From Nitrospirota bacterium (lineage in GTDB: Bacteria; Nitrospirota; Thermodesulfovibrionia; UBA6902), in NCBI GenBank assembly GCA_016213945.1, contig JACQZF010000029.1:1-64000 (forward strand): a DNA stretch of 64,000 nucleotides. The letters run 5' to 3'. Positions within the stretch are counted from its first letter, which is position 1; each line of letters opens with the position of its first letter. Positions 44,559 to 53,227 of this stretch are shown here, piece by piece. A program made the position numbers and the translations under genes. The notes below the pieces were generated by a model. That model was not told the DNA's origin. It saw nothing but the letters and a program-made list of their open reading frames with translations, and searched no databases.

Positions 44559-47500
44559 TTACATCTTATTATATTTCTCATACAAGCCCCTCAGGAATTC
44601 ATAACCTTTCATCCCGTAAATATTACATATGTTATCAGCATCTTCTTTATTCTGGTTGATATACAGTTTTTCAACAATTGACCGGATATGCTCTTGTCTG
44701 AAATCAGCAATAAAATGTTCAAGCATTTTCAAGAATATCTTGCCTACATAGCCAATGCTTTTTGGATCGTCAAATTTATCGAGATATTCAATAATGAATG
44801 AAGAATGATAATTTTCATTTATATAAGGAGCTGCTAATAGTAACCACCTTGAATATTCTGCATTAATATGAGGAAGAAAGATGGTAAGTTTTCCCAGGGC
44901 AGACAGGATTTTTTTGTCATCTGCGCCTATGTCCGTCTCTGGTTTTGTCTTATATCTATTATCATAGATCCATTTCCAGCAAGAGATAATTTTATCGACA
45001 ATTTTCCGGCTCTCTTCTTTTTCATCCTCAATATATTTCTGCTGTGACCATAAGAAGCTGACAACGTCCAATATTTGTTCTCGATTCCAAGCATTTAAAA
45101 CCTTCCTGAATAAACTTTCAGGGTTGTTTACATCTTCTTTTCCAAGCAAATATTCAAGGGCTATATGCTGTGCCAAATGTTCATTATCATGTTTATTTTT
45201 AAACTCATGTGTTATTCCATATTTATAGTGAGGAATCATAAGGTTATAAAGTTCATCGTAAACTTGCCCAATTGATAAGTATCCGTCTATAAAAGCTTCC
45301 CAGTATTTATCATCTGTCACCGGATACAAGCTTTTCACTTTCTCTTCAGCCCATGTTTTGTCCAAATAGAACAAATTAGGCAGATATCGACCAAGCATCG
45401 TATAGCTTTCAATGATTTTAATTTTTAACAGCTCATTATATTTTCCCTTAATTTCATCACTCCACTTAACTTCCGATGTATCCCCTTTCTTATCTTTGAC
45501 ACGGGCAATACGCAATGCATGATTAATGAGTGCGATGATCGTCTTCCCATGAGGGGAGTTTAGGGCATGTGTTACATAGTCCGTTATCTCCTTTTCTTCT
45601 TCAGCTTCTAACTTGCTGAGAATCAGGAAAATTATTTCTTCTGCCTTTGGGAAATATTTTTCATCATATGCCCATGAATCATCTCTTGTTCCGTCTTGTA
45701 CGAGCTGCATAATTGCACCGATAATCCAGAAATGATTGGCTCCGCCGAGAAAGTCTCCTTTTTCAACTATGAATTCATCTCTCCCAAATTCATCTCTGTT
45801 AATATACAGATGCATAAATTCAAATAATTTGTCCCAGGCAATGTCCAGCTTTTTACTCCATGCTTCCCTTGCGCCATCAAGAATTTCATAAATATAGGTA
45901 AATCCGGAGTTAATGAATGGATATAAGTCATCGATAAATTTATTTGGTTTCTCAGCAACACATTCTTTTATCAATCTTGCCAATCCTCCAACCGTGGGGC
46001 CTTCTTCCCAAAAACCTGTTGACTTAAAATCCTTGAGGTATGAAGGGAGTGTTTTTGCAGACAACATTTTCAGGATTTCTTCTTTGGATAATGGTGAAGG
46101 TCCCCCGCCTTCACGGACGTGAATCTCCCCTACGGCAGCATGTAAGCCAACATCCCTTCCAGTTTGAGACTTAAGAGATTCATATAATTCTTTAAATTCT
46201 GGAAATTTTACAAGTGCCTGACATCTTTCCTGTTTCCACTCTGCAATGTGTCTTTCTGCATCTTCCTCAGGAACGAATCCGGGGCCATCCTTTAGTTTCT
46301 TGATTATTAATTCTTTCTGATGAGGTGATAGTTCTGTTAAATTCTCTAAAATGTGTTTCAACTCATCTCCGAAGTATATTTCCCCAAAGATAAGATTACT
46401 CGTATCTTTTCCCAATACATTCCAGAATATGTCGTTATATATATTGGCATTATTACCGATGATATAAAGAGCCATCTTCGGGAAATAAAAATATTTATCC
46501 ATGAAAAAGTCTTCCAATATCTTTTTTGTTTCATCGGCATGGTTTCTTGACCGTATCATTAGAATACTTTTCAAGACAAATGAAAGTACCTCAAGCGGGT
46601 CTGTGAGGTGGGTTCTTGATCCATCATAAAAACTTGCATGTGTTTCCTCATCATGAAAGTTGAAATATAGCCTATAAATATCTCTTTTCAATTCTTTTGT
46701 CTCTATGCTCTTAAACAGCACATCTTTCGTTAAATCATCAAACAGGTTAGATGAGAAGTTATCTAATGTCGTCTCATCCATTGTTATTTTCTGAAGTGGT
46801 GTTCCTTCCAGTTTCTTCTTCATAAACACATATTCATAGACATCAGACCCAGATTTCTCGCCCATGTCAAAAACCTTTACTAAATATTTACCGTCAACAG
46901 ATGTAAGCGCTAACAGATATGCTTTATCTCCTGCCTCGAAAGGAATTAATGAGTCATCTTTTTTCAGTAGAGTGCGTATCTTTTCACATAAAGCATAAAC
47001 AACACTGTTCGTACACTTTTCTCCAATGTCCTTGATGTGCTTTTCAAATATATCCTTTACCCAGTATGAATCTATAACAAGCTTATATTCCTCTTCCCTG
47101 TTATAGATTCTGGCTCTCTCTTCGGACAACTTAACGGACTTCACATTAGTTATATAATCAACAATTCGCTCGGCTTTAGTAATATCCTCTGAGAAAGGAT
47201 TTCCAGACAAAAAATTAGGCAATAATTTAAGGCCAAGTTCTGAGCCGACAAGAGATGCATCAAACCTGGAACTAAGCCAAACAGGAATTAACTCAATAAT
47301 ATTAATCGGTATTTTTTCTCTCGGAATATTAAGCAAGATTAATACAAAGCTTCGCCATGTATGGTAGTTATCAACATGTTGGCCATCTGAGTTTTTATGG
47401 TTTGAAACTTCTTTAATGATTTGCAGTAACTCATCTATATACTTTTCATTGCCTCGTTCTTTGACTTGCTCAGACACCTTTTCCAAATAAGATAGAACAT

Positions 47501-48173
47501 TCCACCAAGGGATTGAATAAAACCCTTCTTGCTCAGCAGGCTTGGGGCCAAGTGCATTTATTGCATCGAAATATTCCCCAGCTTTTAAAACATTGAACCA
47601 GTGGAGTGCTGTAACTTGTTTGAAAAAATAATTTTTATAAGGTTCATTTTGTATCAACTCCAGAATGAAGTTCACTTCATGACGAGACGGTCCTTGCTTT
47701 TTCAAAATCAAATCGACATGTTCAATATTTTCAAAGTATTTATCCTGATATTTTGATATTTCCTCCGTCTTTGTTTTTTTTCTGATTGGTTCAATTAATT
47801 TTTGATATTGTGAATCTACAATAAAATTGCGCTCGAATTTTACACTATAAATATCATGAAGCAATGGAGGGGCCTCATTAAATTCTAATTCGAGCAATAC
47901 TGGAAGTATTACAACGTAATCTTTACCCATCTGTCTCATCAATGTTGAATTAAGCTCCCTCAAAACCCACTCACTTTTGATGGAATATTCGGAAATAACT
48001 ACAATCAAGAAACTGCTCTTTTCTAAGCCTTCGCTAATCTTTTGAACAATGGAATCACCAATTTCTAATTCCCAATCGTCAATCCACACATCGATATTAT
48101 CTTTTTTCATCTTTCCTGCTAATTGCAGCACAAAATCATGATCTTTAGATGTGTGTGATATAAATACTTTCAT
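44559..48173 (-). CDS. 1204-aa protein with N-terminal TIR domain, candidate defence effector/sensor
   Basis: TIR domain at residues about 1-135: MKVFISHTSKDHDFVLQLAG, IDVWIDDWELEIGDSI, LIVVISEYSIKSEWVLRELN. Glu73 in the last motif is the likely NAD-cleaving residue. The remaining roughly 1070 residues look mainly alpha-helical and leucine-rich, and contain no P-loop, transmembrane segment or zinc cluster visible by eye. I recognise no family; a repeat-type sensor or scaffold is an inference. The ATG overlaps the stop of the SIR2 gene by 4 bp (ATGA), so the two proteins are made together. By eye more A/T-rich than the surrounding genes. Confidence 0.85.
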   Translation of the reverse strand: MKVFISHTSKDHDFVLQLAGKMKKDNIDVWIDDWELEIGDSIVQKISEGLEKSSFLIVVISEYSIKSEWVLRELNSTLMRQMGKDYVVILPVLLELEFNEAPPLLHDIYSVKFERNFIVDSQYQKLIEPIRKKTKTEEISKYQDKYFENIEHVDLILKKQGPSRHEVNFILELIQNEPYKNYFFKQVTALHWFNVLKAGEYFDAINALGPKPAEQEGFYSIPWWNVLSYLEKVSEQVKERGNEKYIDELLQIIKEVSNHKNSDGQHVDNYHTWRSFVLILLNIPREKIPINIIELIPVWLSSRFDASLVGSELGLKLLPNFLSGNPFSEDITKAERIVDYITNVKSVKLSEERARIYNREEEYKLVIDSYWVKDIFEKHIKDIGEKCTNSVVYALCEKIRTLLKKDDSLIPFEAGDKAYLLALTSVDGKYLVKVFDMGEKSGSDVYEYVFMKKKLEGTPLQKITMDETTLDNFSSNLFDDLTKDVLFKSIETKELKRDIYRLYFNFHDEETHASFYDGSRTHLTDPLEVLSFVLKSILMIRSRNHADETKKILEDFFMDKYFYFPKMALYIIGNNANIYNDIFWNVLGKDTSNLIFGEIYFGDELKHILENLTELSPHQKELIIKKLKDGPGFVPEEDAERHIAEWKQERCQALVKFPEFKELYESLKSQTGRDVGLHAAVGEIHVREGGGPSPLSKEEILKMLSAKTLPSYLKDFKSTGFWEEGPTVGGLARLIKECVAEKPNKFIDDLYPFINSGFTYIYEILDGAREAWSKKLDIAWDKLFEFMHLYINRDEFGRDEFIVEKGDFLGGANHFWIIGAIMQLVQDGTRDDSWAYDEKYFPKAEEIIFLILSKLEAEEEKEITDYVTHALNSPHGKTIIALINHALRIARVKDKKGDTSEVKWSDEIKGKYNELLKIKIIESYTMLGRYLPNLFYLDKTWAEEKVKSLYPVTDDKYWEAFIDGYLSIGQVYDELYNLMIPHYKYGITHEFKNKHDNEHLAQHIALEYLLGKEDVNNPESLFRKVLNAWNREQILDVVSFLWSQQKYIEDEKEESRKIVDKIISCWKWIYDNRYKTKPETDIGADDKKILSALGKLTIFLPHINAEYSRWLLLAAPYINENYHSSFIIEYLDKFDDPKSIGYVGKIFLKMLEHFIADFRQEHIRSIVEKLYINQNKEDADNICNIYGMKGYEFLRGLYEKYNKM

Positions 48174-49042
48174 CTTAATCCTTCTGTCTTATTGTTCACA
48201 GCTTTATATAAAGCATCTATTACTTTTAGTAGTACCTCATGCCCTTCTTCATCTATATAATAAGGAATTAAGTGAGTATTATAGTTCTCTTTCATTGTAG
48301 TTTTTCTAATCTTTAAATAGTCCTCTCTGTTTCGGCTACTCTCCTCTAACCAATAATGAGTTTTTCTTTTCTTTGTAAGAGATAGCGCTCTTTTTATATC
48401 ATCTTCTCTCAAGCCATATCCTACGAATAAAACATTATAATTATCAAAGATATTTATCAAAAATTTCATACATGATGCATCATCAATAATGTAGCCCTTA
48501 TTGTATTGAGCTCTTGTAAATATCCAGGTGTCTTCCTTGTCTACCCTTCCATGAATATAATTAAGCAACTTAGGAGAATTTCCCAAATTTGGATTAATTG
48601 TTACCAACTCGTCAGGTACACCTATAAATTGCTGATAACTCCTGTCTATATTTGTAGTAACAAAAAAATTATTCCAATTATTCAGTCTATTTAAATAAGC
48701 ATAGATTTCATTATTGCTTTTTTGTTCATCATCACAAAAAATGCTCTTGATCCCTTTAATAAAAAGAGGTTTATCAAGAGCATATAAAAAATTAAAAGCC
48801 TCAATAACATCTTCATGTTTTTTAAAATATTCGCAAAAACTATAATCAAGTGTCTTTCTTTTATCTTCAGAAATAGCAGTCCTGTTAGTCCAGAAAAAAT
48901 CAATCACACCATCTCTCAATTCGTTCCATAATTTATATCCAGCCAACTTAGAAACCCCAGCGCCAAAAAATATGCAAGTTCCGCTTGATAAAGAATATAG
49001 TAATGTTTCGTATTGAGGTAAATTGAAATTAGGTATACTCAA
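48170..49042 (-). CDS. SIR2-domain protein, candidate NAD-consuming defence component
   Basis: 290 aa, TTG start at 49042, weak GGAAAC upstream. Motifs of the defence-type SIR2/SIR2_2 fold: FFGAGVSKLAGYKLWNEL (27-44), TTNID (129-133, catalytic Asn131 and Asp133), NYIHG (His164), and FVGYGLREDDIKRAL (206-220). It has no C-terminal SLOG domain such as ThsA of Thoeris carries, since it ends about 70 residues after the SIR2 core. Coupled by a 4-bp overlap to the TIR protein. Predicted to hydrolyse NAD on activation; sirtuin deacetylase activity is less likely given the context. Confidence 0.85.
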   Translation of the reverse strand: MSIPNFNLPQYETLLYSLSSGTCIFFGAGVSKLAGYKLWNELRDGVIDFFWTNRTAISEDKRKTLDYSFCEYFKKHEDVIEAFNFLYALDKPLFIKGIKSIFCDDEQKSNNEIYAYLNRLNNWNNFFVTTNIDRSYQQFIGVPDELVTINPNLGNSPKLLNYIHGRVDKEDTWIFTRAQYNKGYIIDDASCMKFLINIFDNYNVLFVGYGLREDDIKRALSLTKKRKTHYWLEESSRNREDYLKIRKTTMKENYNTHLIPYYIDEEGHEVLLKVIDALYKAVNNKTEGLR

Positions 49043-49059
49043 ATCAAGTTTCCATAATG

Positions 49060-49237
49060 CTTAATGCATAGTTCATTTATTAATCATCTTTTTTCCCATC
49101 CACCGCCTGCCTGAACATTTTAATCTCTTAGGGTCTAATTCCCCGTAGCTCTGCTACGTTCTGATAAGATGATGTTGTTCTTTGATACCTCGTTAGCTCT
49201 GCTGCGAGGTAGTTCATTGTCTTTTTTGAACTGATTC
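49060..49237. repeat. Hairpin words between SIR2 and SEC-C genes (family I)
   Basis: CCCCGTAGCTCTGCTACGTT (49141 on) and CTCGTTAGCTCTGCTGCGAGG (49187 on) each form a small stem with a CTCTGCT loop; a further example is ACTCTGCTGCGGGG at 2197-2210. The rest of the gap is A/T-rich and probably holds the SIR2 promoter, though no clear -10/-35 pair was found. Confidence 0.5.
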
Positions 49238-49993
49238 TCAATTCATCCCGCAGCACTTCTTGTATTTCTTGCCGCTGCCGCAGGGACATGGATCATTACG
49301 GCCGATTCTCACTGTATGACTTGCAACGGATTGAGTAAAAGGGTGAAGGTGTTCTTTCCCCAGCGTTTTTGCATAAGCCTGCACTGTTGAAACAGCTCTT
49401 GGCAACAAGGCGAAAAGGGTAGCCTCCAACTTCAAGTCAGAATCATTTATCTCAGGATCATGCCCTGTTTTTTCAAAAACCTCAGGGATGTTCTCCGGCG
49501 TTGCAACCGAAATAATGATACCGAGACTGGTTACAATTTCCTGCTCTTCCTCTGTTATTGTCTCTTCAGCACGGTCCCCAAATTCCCAGATTTCATACCG
49601 TAAAGTTATTGCCTGATAAAGACCATACGTCCAGTCGCGTATACGCGGAATGTCCCCTTTTTTCAACGCCCCTATATCGAAGGGGAAGAAAAGTCTTTCG
49701 CTATGGTTTTCATCAGACAGTATGTTACAGATTTTGAAAAGATGCCCCATTAACTCCTCTGCTTCACCTTCGCTCTCAAATTCCATCATCTCTTCACCGA
49801 AAGCTACTGGCAGCCACTCACTCGGTTTAATCAGTTCCGGAGTGATTGCAAGACCGAAGAGAAAGCCGTGTAGAGCCTCCAGATTAAATGCCTCAACCGG
49901 GTCAACTACTCTGGATAACAGCTTCATGAGGTTTTTCTTGTCTTTTGTAGTAAACATATCAGTGGTTGTATAACGATTACGTCCACGATTCAC
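49238..49993 (-). CDS. UPF0149/YecA-like protein with C-terminal SEC-C zinc motif
   Basis: 251 aa (GTG 49993; an internal ATG at 49957 is an equally good start). Residues 30-200 resemble the UPF0149 (YecA-type) helical family: [29 protein letters not shown]. The C-terminus [20 protein letters not shown] is the SEC-C motif, whose three cysteines and final Cys bind zinc, seen in SecA and in many proteins of unclear role. Stands upstream of the SIR2-TIR operon but is separated by a repeat gap. Confidence 0.8.
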   Translation of the reverse strand: MNRGRNRYTTTDMFTTKDKKNLMKLLSRVVDPVEAFNLEALHGFLFGLAITPELIKPSEWLPVAFGEEMMEFESEGEAEELMGHLFKICNILSDENHSERLFFPFDIGALKKGDIPRIRDWTYGLYQAITLRYEIWEFGDRAEETITEEEQEIVTSLGIIISVATPENIPEVFEKTGHDPEINDSDLKLEATLFALLPRAVSTVQAYAKTLGKEHLHPFTQSVASHTVRIGRNDPCPCGSGKKYKKCCGMN

Positions 49994-50040
49994 CGCTTAA
50001 TTCTAATCAAATGAAGAATAAACGGCAAGACAAAAATAGT

Positions 50041-50110
50041 TCAAAAGAGCAATAGAGCAGAAGAGCAAAAGCGAAGAAGATCAAAAGGGTGCAAGTGTTA
50101 CAGTGCTAAC
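50041..50110. repeat. Low-complexity AGAGCAATAGAGCAG words
   Basis: AAAAGAGCAATAGAGCAGAA and GTGCAAGTGTTACAGTGCT lie between the SEC-C gene and the barrel-protein gene. A similar stretch (GCGCAGAAGCGCAATAGTGC) is at 54707-54745. Confidence 0.4.
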
Positions 50111-50151
50111 GTGCAGACGCTTCATAAATAATGGGGTGTGCTCTTAATTAT

Positions 50152-53142
50152 CTACAGCTCAGTATAGATCGTAACATACACCTGTGTCTCGCCGTCTTTT
50201 GTGACTCCTTGAGCAATGCCGAAAGCAGGGGTTATTTTCAATTTATATCCAAGCACCATGTCCAGCCGGGCTTCAGCGCCAACACCGACTGAGATATCGT
50301 TAGAGTGAAATTTTTTCTCGCGTCCCCAGACATTGCCTGCGTCAGCAAAGGCGGCGACATGCACTCTGTCCCAGAAGAACGGTTTTGTGTTTATGCCCCT
50401 GAGGATGTACTTCACAGGTAACCTGTACTCAAGCGTTCCCTTTGCAACGTGTTTGCCTGTCTGAAAACCTGAAGAAAATCCCCTGATGGAATATTCATTG
50501 CCGGGGATGCCGCCAACGCTGAACGCCTGCTGGGCGATCAGGTCCCCGCCTGATGCGGCCCCCTTCAGGTTTATATAGAGCACATGGTGTTTCCACGTTT
50601 TGATGTACTCTTCATATTTCAATTTATACTCTTCCTGGCCCAGGTCGCTGCCGATGTCCCCGGAATAATTTTTGTAAAGAAAGGAAATGTTCCTTCCTTC
50701 TTCCCTGCTTATTGAATAGGGGTATTTCAACGCGTTTGTAAATTCAAGGCCCGCAAAAACGTTGCTCCTTCTGCCCTCAAATACTTCAAGCCCGTCAACT
50801 CTTCTGCCCTCTACGTCCGTCAGATGCTTGAGCGTTTCCGTATTGAAGCCGGCAACAAGGTTGAGACTTGTCTCAAGGTTGGTAAAGAGCGGGAACCTTG
50901 CTCCGGCAGTGAAGCCGCTCCGCCTCTCGTAGAAATTGTCGTCGTCATTGAAGAATTCCGAATAGAAAATTGGCGCGCTGTACGCCCTGATAAAAAAAGT
51001 AGGATACCATCTGTCATAGATATAATTTAAATTGTAATACCCTCTATGGCCCACGCCGTATCCGCCCTGCAGTATGTAGGTATGGTATCCAAGCACGTCC
51101 TGCCCCGCGGTGAATGCGCCGAATACCGCGCCGTCATTATCAAACGAAAGAGTAGGCATCCAGAACTTGGGCAGCAGGGTTTTTCCCGGGCAGTACGGCC
51201 TTTTTTCAGAGGGCTGTTTTAAAAATCCCCCTTCATCCCCCTTTTTCAAAGGGGGACTTGATTCCCCCTCTTCACTCCTCCCCTTTTTTAAGGGGAGGCC
51301 GGGAGGGGTTACTGCTAAATCATTTGTTTTTGGTGCATCGCTTTTCCATTCCGGGGTTATCCTTGGGCTCAATGTATCAGACCATTGAGAGACGTCATAG
51401 GGCATCTCCGCAAGGTAAAAACCTTTTGAACTGTATCCGGTAAAGAATATTTTCCCGTCCTTTGATACTTCGGGGTGAAAGGTCCCGCCTAACACATGCG
51501 ATACCTGAAAGAGTTTCTTGTCCGTGATGGAATACGCAAAGAGGTTATACACCCCCGTCCTGTCCGATGCAAATATAATAGTCTTTCCGTCAGGGGCCCA
51601 CGAAGGATAAACGTTATTGTAATTGTTGGTGATGAGTGTCTCCGCTGTTTTTGTCTCAACGTTGAGCAGCTCAATGGATGTTTGCCCTGAGTAGTTGTGT
51701 CTTGCAAAGGCAATAGCCCTTCCGTCAGGCGACCATCTCGGAGATGACAGGGCTGAATCCTGAAAATCAGCAATGACATTAATCCTGTTAGAAGCAATAT
51801 CCAAAACAGAAATGTTTTGCCTGCCGGTCTCCACCTTTACAAAAGCAATCTGTTTGCTGTCAGAAGAAACGTCAACATCCTTGGCGCGTAAATTCTCTGT
51901 TATGCGGCTGACTGCCCTCATTGCAAGGTCATATGAATAAATATCCTGATAAAGATTGTAGACGTTCCTCAATTCAGCCTGCGTGAAATAAAGTTTCTGC
52001 CCGTCAGGCGACCATGAAAGATTTGAATCAGATGGAAATCTTCTGACGGCTGCAACCTCTTTAAGCGTTGCTGTTTCAACGATCACGATTTCCTCATGCT
52101 GGTGCGGGTCTTTCCTGTTAATGGCGAGATATCTGCCATCAGGAGAGAGCCGTGCGTTTGTAACCCTCTCGCCTTCAATTTTCAATTTAGTGTAATTTGT
52201 CAGGGGCCTTGCATTCAGCTCCTGTATTTTTTTGTTCTGGTCTTTTTTCAGGTCGGCAATCGTGTCTTCATAGAGCTCTGAGTAATTCTTTCCCGTAATT
52301 CTCTCTGGAGGGCCGCTTATGAGAAACGGAAGCCGTCCCGCGTGCGCGTAGCTGAGCTTGCCGATATTTTCATTTCCATAGGTTTGCGCGATATGTTTTT
52401 CAAGCAGCATCCCGTAGATGTAAGGGATGTTTCCTGACGGCCAGTAGGGTATGTCCCCGTTTATCTGGTCCACGCCTGGAAGGCTATCCTCCAAAACCGC
52501 CATCCTGAATATCATTTCAACATAAGGGCTCTTTCCCCTTCCTGCCTGGGTGTATTCGCTCTCCGCCCATGTGGCAGTGCCTTCAAGCCACCAGTCAGGC
52601 ATGAATACATTCGGCGGGGCAGTCAATAAAAACACGAGAAACGACAGCGGGTCGTATCCCGGCAGTGGCTTGCCGAAGATGCTTCTCGTTATCTCTGAAT
52701 AGCCTCTTGAGGTGTCCATTGTAATGATATGTGTATATTCGTGGAGAATGATATACCCGAGCCAGTCATCATACTCCGCAATGGTCATGTCAGGCATCGG
52801 GGGCACGGCAAAAATATATATCATGTTATAGGGAAGGACATTGGCAAAACCGTTTGCGAAATCGGAATGGTCGATAAGAACGATCTGGGTTTTTTCTTTG
52901 GGATACCACTGAAAGCTGCCGGACAATTTCTGATGAATATCTTCGGCAATTGCAGCCGCCCTGTTTGCGGTCTCGTCTTCGCCCTGATGGAAGTGGATGG
53001 AGAAATGTGCCGTCTCGATGGTTGAAAATCTAAATGACGGGTCAATGGTTGCCGAAAGGGCAGTCAGGGGAATTGTAAAAACTACAGCCGTGAAAAGCAG
53101 AAAAAAAAATAACAGGTGCGGTTTATATGTCTTTTTTTTCAT
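50152..53142 (-). CDS. Secreted gluzincin-like peptidase/TolB-propeller/beta-barrel outer-membrane protein
   Basis: 996 aa. A signal peptide (LLFFFLLFTAVVFTIPLTALS) is followed by a peptidase-like domain with the zinc motif HEYTH (134-138) and the downstream WWLEGTATWAE (Glu187 or Glu194) of gluzincins. Then WD40/TolB-type propeller repeats (for example LSPDGRYLAINR, WSPDGQKLYFTQ, WSPDGRAIAFAR, WAPDGKTIIFAS) span about 330-590. The C-terminal 320 residues are strand-rich and end like an Omp85/surface-antigen barrel. Between propeller and barrel, VTPPGLPLKKGRSEEGESSP and following residues are an in-frame G-run repeat insert. Probably an outer-membrane anchored enzyme; substrate unknown. Confidence 0.8.
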   Translation of the reverse strand: MKKKTYKPHLLFFFLLFTAVVFTIPLTALSATIDPSFRFSTIETAHFSIHFHQGEDETANRAAAIAEDIHQKLSGSFQWYPKEKTQIVLIDHSDFANGFANVLPYNMIYIFAVPPMPDMTIAEYDDWLGYIILHEYTHIITMDTSRGYSEITRSIFGKPLPGYDPLSFLVFLLTAPPNVFMPDWWLEGTATWAESEYTQAGRGKSPYVEMIFRMAVLEDSLPGVDQINGDIPYWPSGNIPYIYGMLLEKHIAQTYGNENIGKLSYAHAGRLPFLISGPPERITGKNYSELYEDTIADLKKDQNKKIQELNARPLTNYTKLKIEGERVTNARLSPDGRYLAINRKDPHQHEEIVIVETATLKEVAAVRRFPSDSNLSWSPDGQKLYFTQAELRNVYNLYQDIYSYDLAMRAVSRITENLRAKDVDVSSDSKQIAFVKVETGRQNISVLDIASNRINVIADFQDSALSSPRWSPDGRAIAFARHNYSGQTSIELLNVETKTAETLITNNYNNVYPSWAPDGKTIIFASDRTGVYNLFAYSITDKKLFQVSHVLGGTFHPEVSKDGKIFFTGYSSKGFYLAEMPYDVSQWSDTLSPRITPEWKSDAPKTNDLAVTPPGLPLKKGRSEEGESSPPLKKGDEGGFLKQPSEKRPYCPGKTLLPKFWMPTLSFDNDGAVFGAFTAGQDVLGYHTYILQGGYGVGHRGYYNLNYIYDRWYPTFFIRAYSAPIFYSEFFNDDDNFYERRSGFTAGARFPLFTNLETSLNLVAGFNTETLKHLTDVEGRRVDGLEVFEGRRSNVFAGLEFTNALKYPYSISREEGRNISFLYKNYSGDIGSDLGQEEYKLKYEEYIKTWKHHVLYINLKGAASGGDLIAQQAFSVGGIPGNEYSIRGFSSGFQTGKHVAKGTLEYRLPVKYILRGINTKPFFWDRVHVAAFADAGNVWGREKKFHSNDISVGVGAEARLDMVLGYKLKITPAFGIAQGVTKDGETQVYVTIYTEL
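51220..51312. repeat. G-run palindromic repeat family E, inside barrel-protein gene
   Basis: AAATCCCCCTTCATCCCCC, AAAGGGGGACTTG, CTCCTCCCCTTTTTTAAGGG, AGGCCGGGAGGGG. On the minus strand it encodes PPGLPLKKGRSEEG to KKGDEGGF, almost the same peptide as the insert at 12382-12466. Confidence 0.85.
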
Positions 53143-53227
53143 AACTCAACTGAATATATTTACTGATAATTAACAGCCGGACAAGTGCTTTAATATATAT
53201 TATTCAGCCGGAAATGTTAAGAGGATT

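Noticed and set aside
44559-49042. Canonical Thoeris system
   Set aside because: The SIR2 protein lacks room for the SLOG domain and the TIR protein is 1204 aa instead of a short ThsB.
43438-49042. Prophage with XRE/ImmA as its repressor switch
   Set aside because: No integrase, capsid, terminase or attachment-site repeat was found near it.
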